Positions 22,079-22,569 of a stretch of 22,569 nucleotides of DNA are shown here, piece by piece (positions within the stretch are counted from its first letter, which is position 1; each line of letters starts with the position of its first letter). A program made the translations under genes and the position numbers. Under the pieces are notes generated by a model. That model saw only the letters and a list, made by a program, of their open reading frames with translations. It had not been told where the DNA came from and did not search any database. This DNA is from DATHTK01 sp035463295 (lineage in GTDB: Bacteria; Actinomycetota; Rubrobacteria; Rubrobacterales; Rubrobacteraceae), in NCBI GenBank assembly GCA_035463295.1, contig DATHTK010000060.1, forward strand, positions 1 to 22,569, written 5' to 3'.

Positions 22079-22327
22079 CTAGTTCGCGCATCCGGACGGG
22101 CGCCGTTTCCAGGAACGAAGTCGCGGTCTTGTCCATTTCTCTCCGAGGAACCGCCGCGCCGCGGCGATCTTGCCGATCCGACCCGCGAGCACACCGCCTT
22201 TTGCGCCGGCCCGCAGCGAAGCGCGCCGCCGCGCCGCACGAAGCTCCCGTCCGAGGCGGTTCATCTCCGCCTCCCGCTCCAGTTCCTCGCGACGTTGGCG
22301 CCACAGTTCCAGGTTCGGCTCTCGCAC
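22079..22327 (-). CDS. Small basic coiled protein (82 aa)
   Basis: Short gene with AAGGAGG (22332-22338) at 4-5 nt spacing from GTG 22327. The N-terminal half, REPNLELWRQRREELEREAE and MNRLGRELRAARRR, is a strongly charged amphipathic helix. I associate such short proteins, by impression only, with actinobacterial small genes near regulatory loci. The C-terminal half is basic (GRIGKIAAARRFLGEKW) and less protein-like at the very end, so a late frameshift is possible. No membrane segment, no cysteine pairs and no recognised domain. The 206 bp between it and the sigma-factor junction region holds nothing I can support. Confidence 0.55.
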   Translation of the reverse strand: MREPNLELWRQRREELEREAEMNRLGRELRAARRRASLRAGAKGGVLAGRIGKIAAARRFLGEKWTRPRLRSWKRRPSGCAN

Positions 22328-22428
22328 CCTGTCCTCCTTCCGGTTCCTCGATAGTTGGACTTGTAGCCTTGGTCAGCTCACCGTCGCTACCTCCTCCCAC
22401 CCTCGGGCGCGATCACATACCCTCGTCT

Positions 22429-22527
22429 GGTAACCCTCTAACACCACCTATACAGTTACACACTTCTCGGCGAGATGCAACCCCTTGAAACCATTATGGT
22501 GGTTACATAGAATAGGTGCATGGTTAC
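22429..22527. repeat. GGTTAC repeats upstream of the 82-aa gene
   Basis: TGGTTAC occurs at 22500-22506 and again at 22521-22527, a spacing of 21 bp (two helical turns). The inverted form GGTAACC is at 22429-22435, and a small palindrome, ACCATTATGGT, is at 22490-22500. The region 22410-22540 is AT-richer than its surroundings and carries no gene. It is likely regulatory for the minus-strand small gene or for a gene beyond the right edge. Confidence 0.35.
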
Positions 22528-22569
22528 GCATATACATCCGGCGGATCCCGCTTGGGTCGTCGCGTTCGT

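Noticed and set aside
21882..22400. 172-codon minus-strand frame near the right end
   Set aside because: It overlaps the better supported 82-aa gene, has no SD match, and the translation is Gly/Arg/Glu-rich without structure.
1..22569. tRNA, rRNA, CRISPR or insertion-sequence features
   Set aside because: No cloverleaf with a T-loop motif, no regularly spaced repeats and no transposase motif with terminal repeats were seen.

Overview
The window is high-GC (roughly two thirds G+C) with strong third-position GC bias. Nearly every gene lies on the minus strand and is preceded by a purine-rich Shine-Dalgarno (SD) sequence. Gene content (a zinc-finger ClpC, a PRC-barrel/BON protein, a FolE-like QueF, an Nramp-like carrier, an ECF41-type sigma remnant, F420-type oxidoreductase debris) suggests an actinobacterium, most like Rubrobacter or a deep-branching relative. 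That placement is inference from composition and protein style, not from a marker gene.

Layout, left to right. 1-1761 (-) is a CHASE-type sensor histidine kinase running off the left edge. 2097-4772 (-) is a Clp/Hsp100 ATPase that combines a ClpE-like zinc finger with ClpC-like N domains and a UVR motif; it has a clear promoter, a leader hairpin and a large terminator. 4966-5631 (+) is a divergent acidic PRC-barrel/BON protein.

5670-9961 (-) is a compact three-gene operon: a stand-alone adenylation-thiolation-reductase (A-T-R) enzyme, a short-chain dehydrogenase overlapping it by ATGA, and queF. I consider this the most interesting unit of the window. It looks like activation of a carboxylic acid, reductive release as an aldehyde and further reduction, joined to a 7-deazaguanine nitrile reductase.

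10370-13912 (-) holds an Nramp-superfamily carrier without the canonical metal-site motifs, a QueT-type transporter and a gamma-glutamyltransferase. 14020-14178 (+) is a 52-residue membrane protein. 14517-15551 (-) is a secreted NlpC/P60 hydrolase with a golvesin-like domain. 15996-17282 (-) is a membrane-anchored proline-iminopeptidase-like hydrolase, followed by decayed fragments of a phosphotransferase and a DHFR-like protein (17279-17851).

17897-20411 (-) is a tight four-gene operon (membrane protein, DUF1772-like membrane protein, repetitive beta-rich protein, esterase-like hydrolase) with GTGA and ATGA overlaps. From 20412 to the right edge the region is partly decayed: an F420-type oxidoreductase tail, an intact DoxX-like gene, the C-terminal domain of an ECF41-like sigma factor and a small basic protein. 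No tRNA, rRNA, CRISPR array or insertion sequence was recognised.
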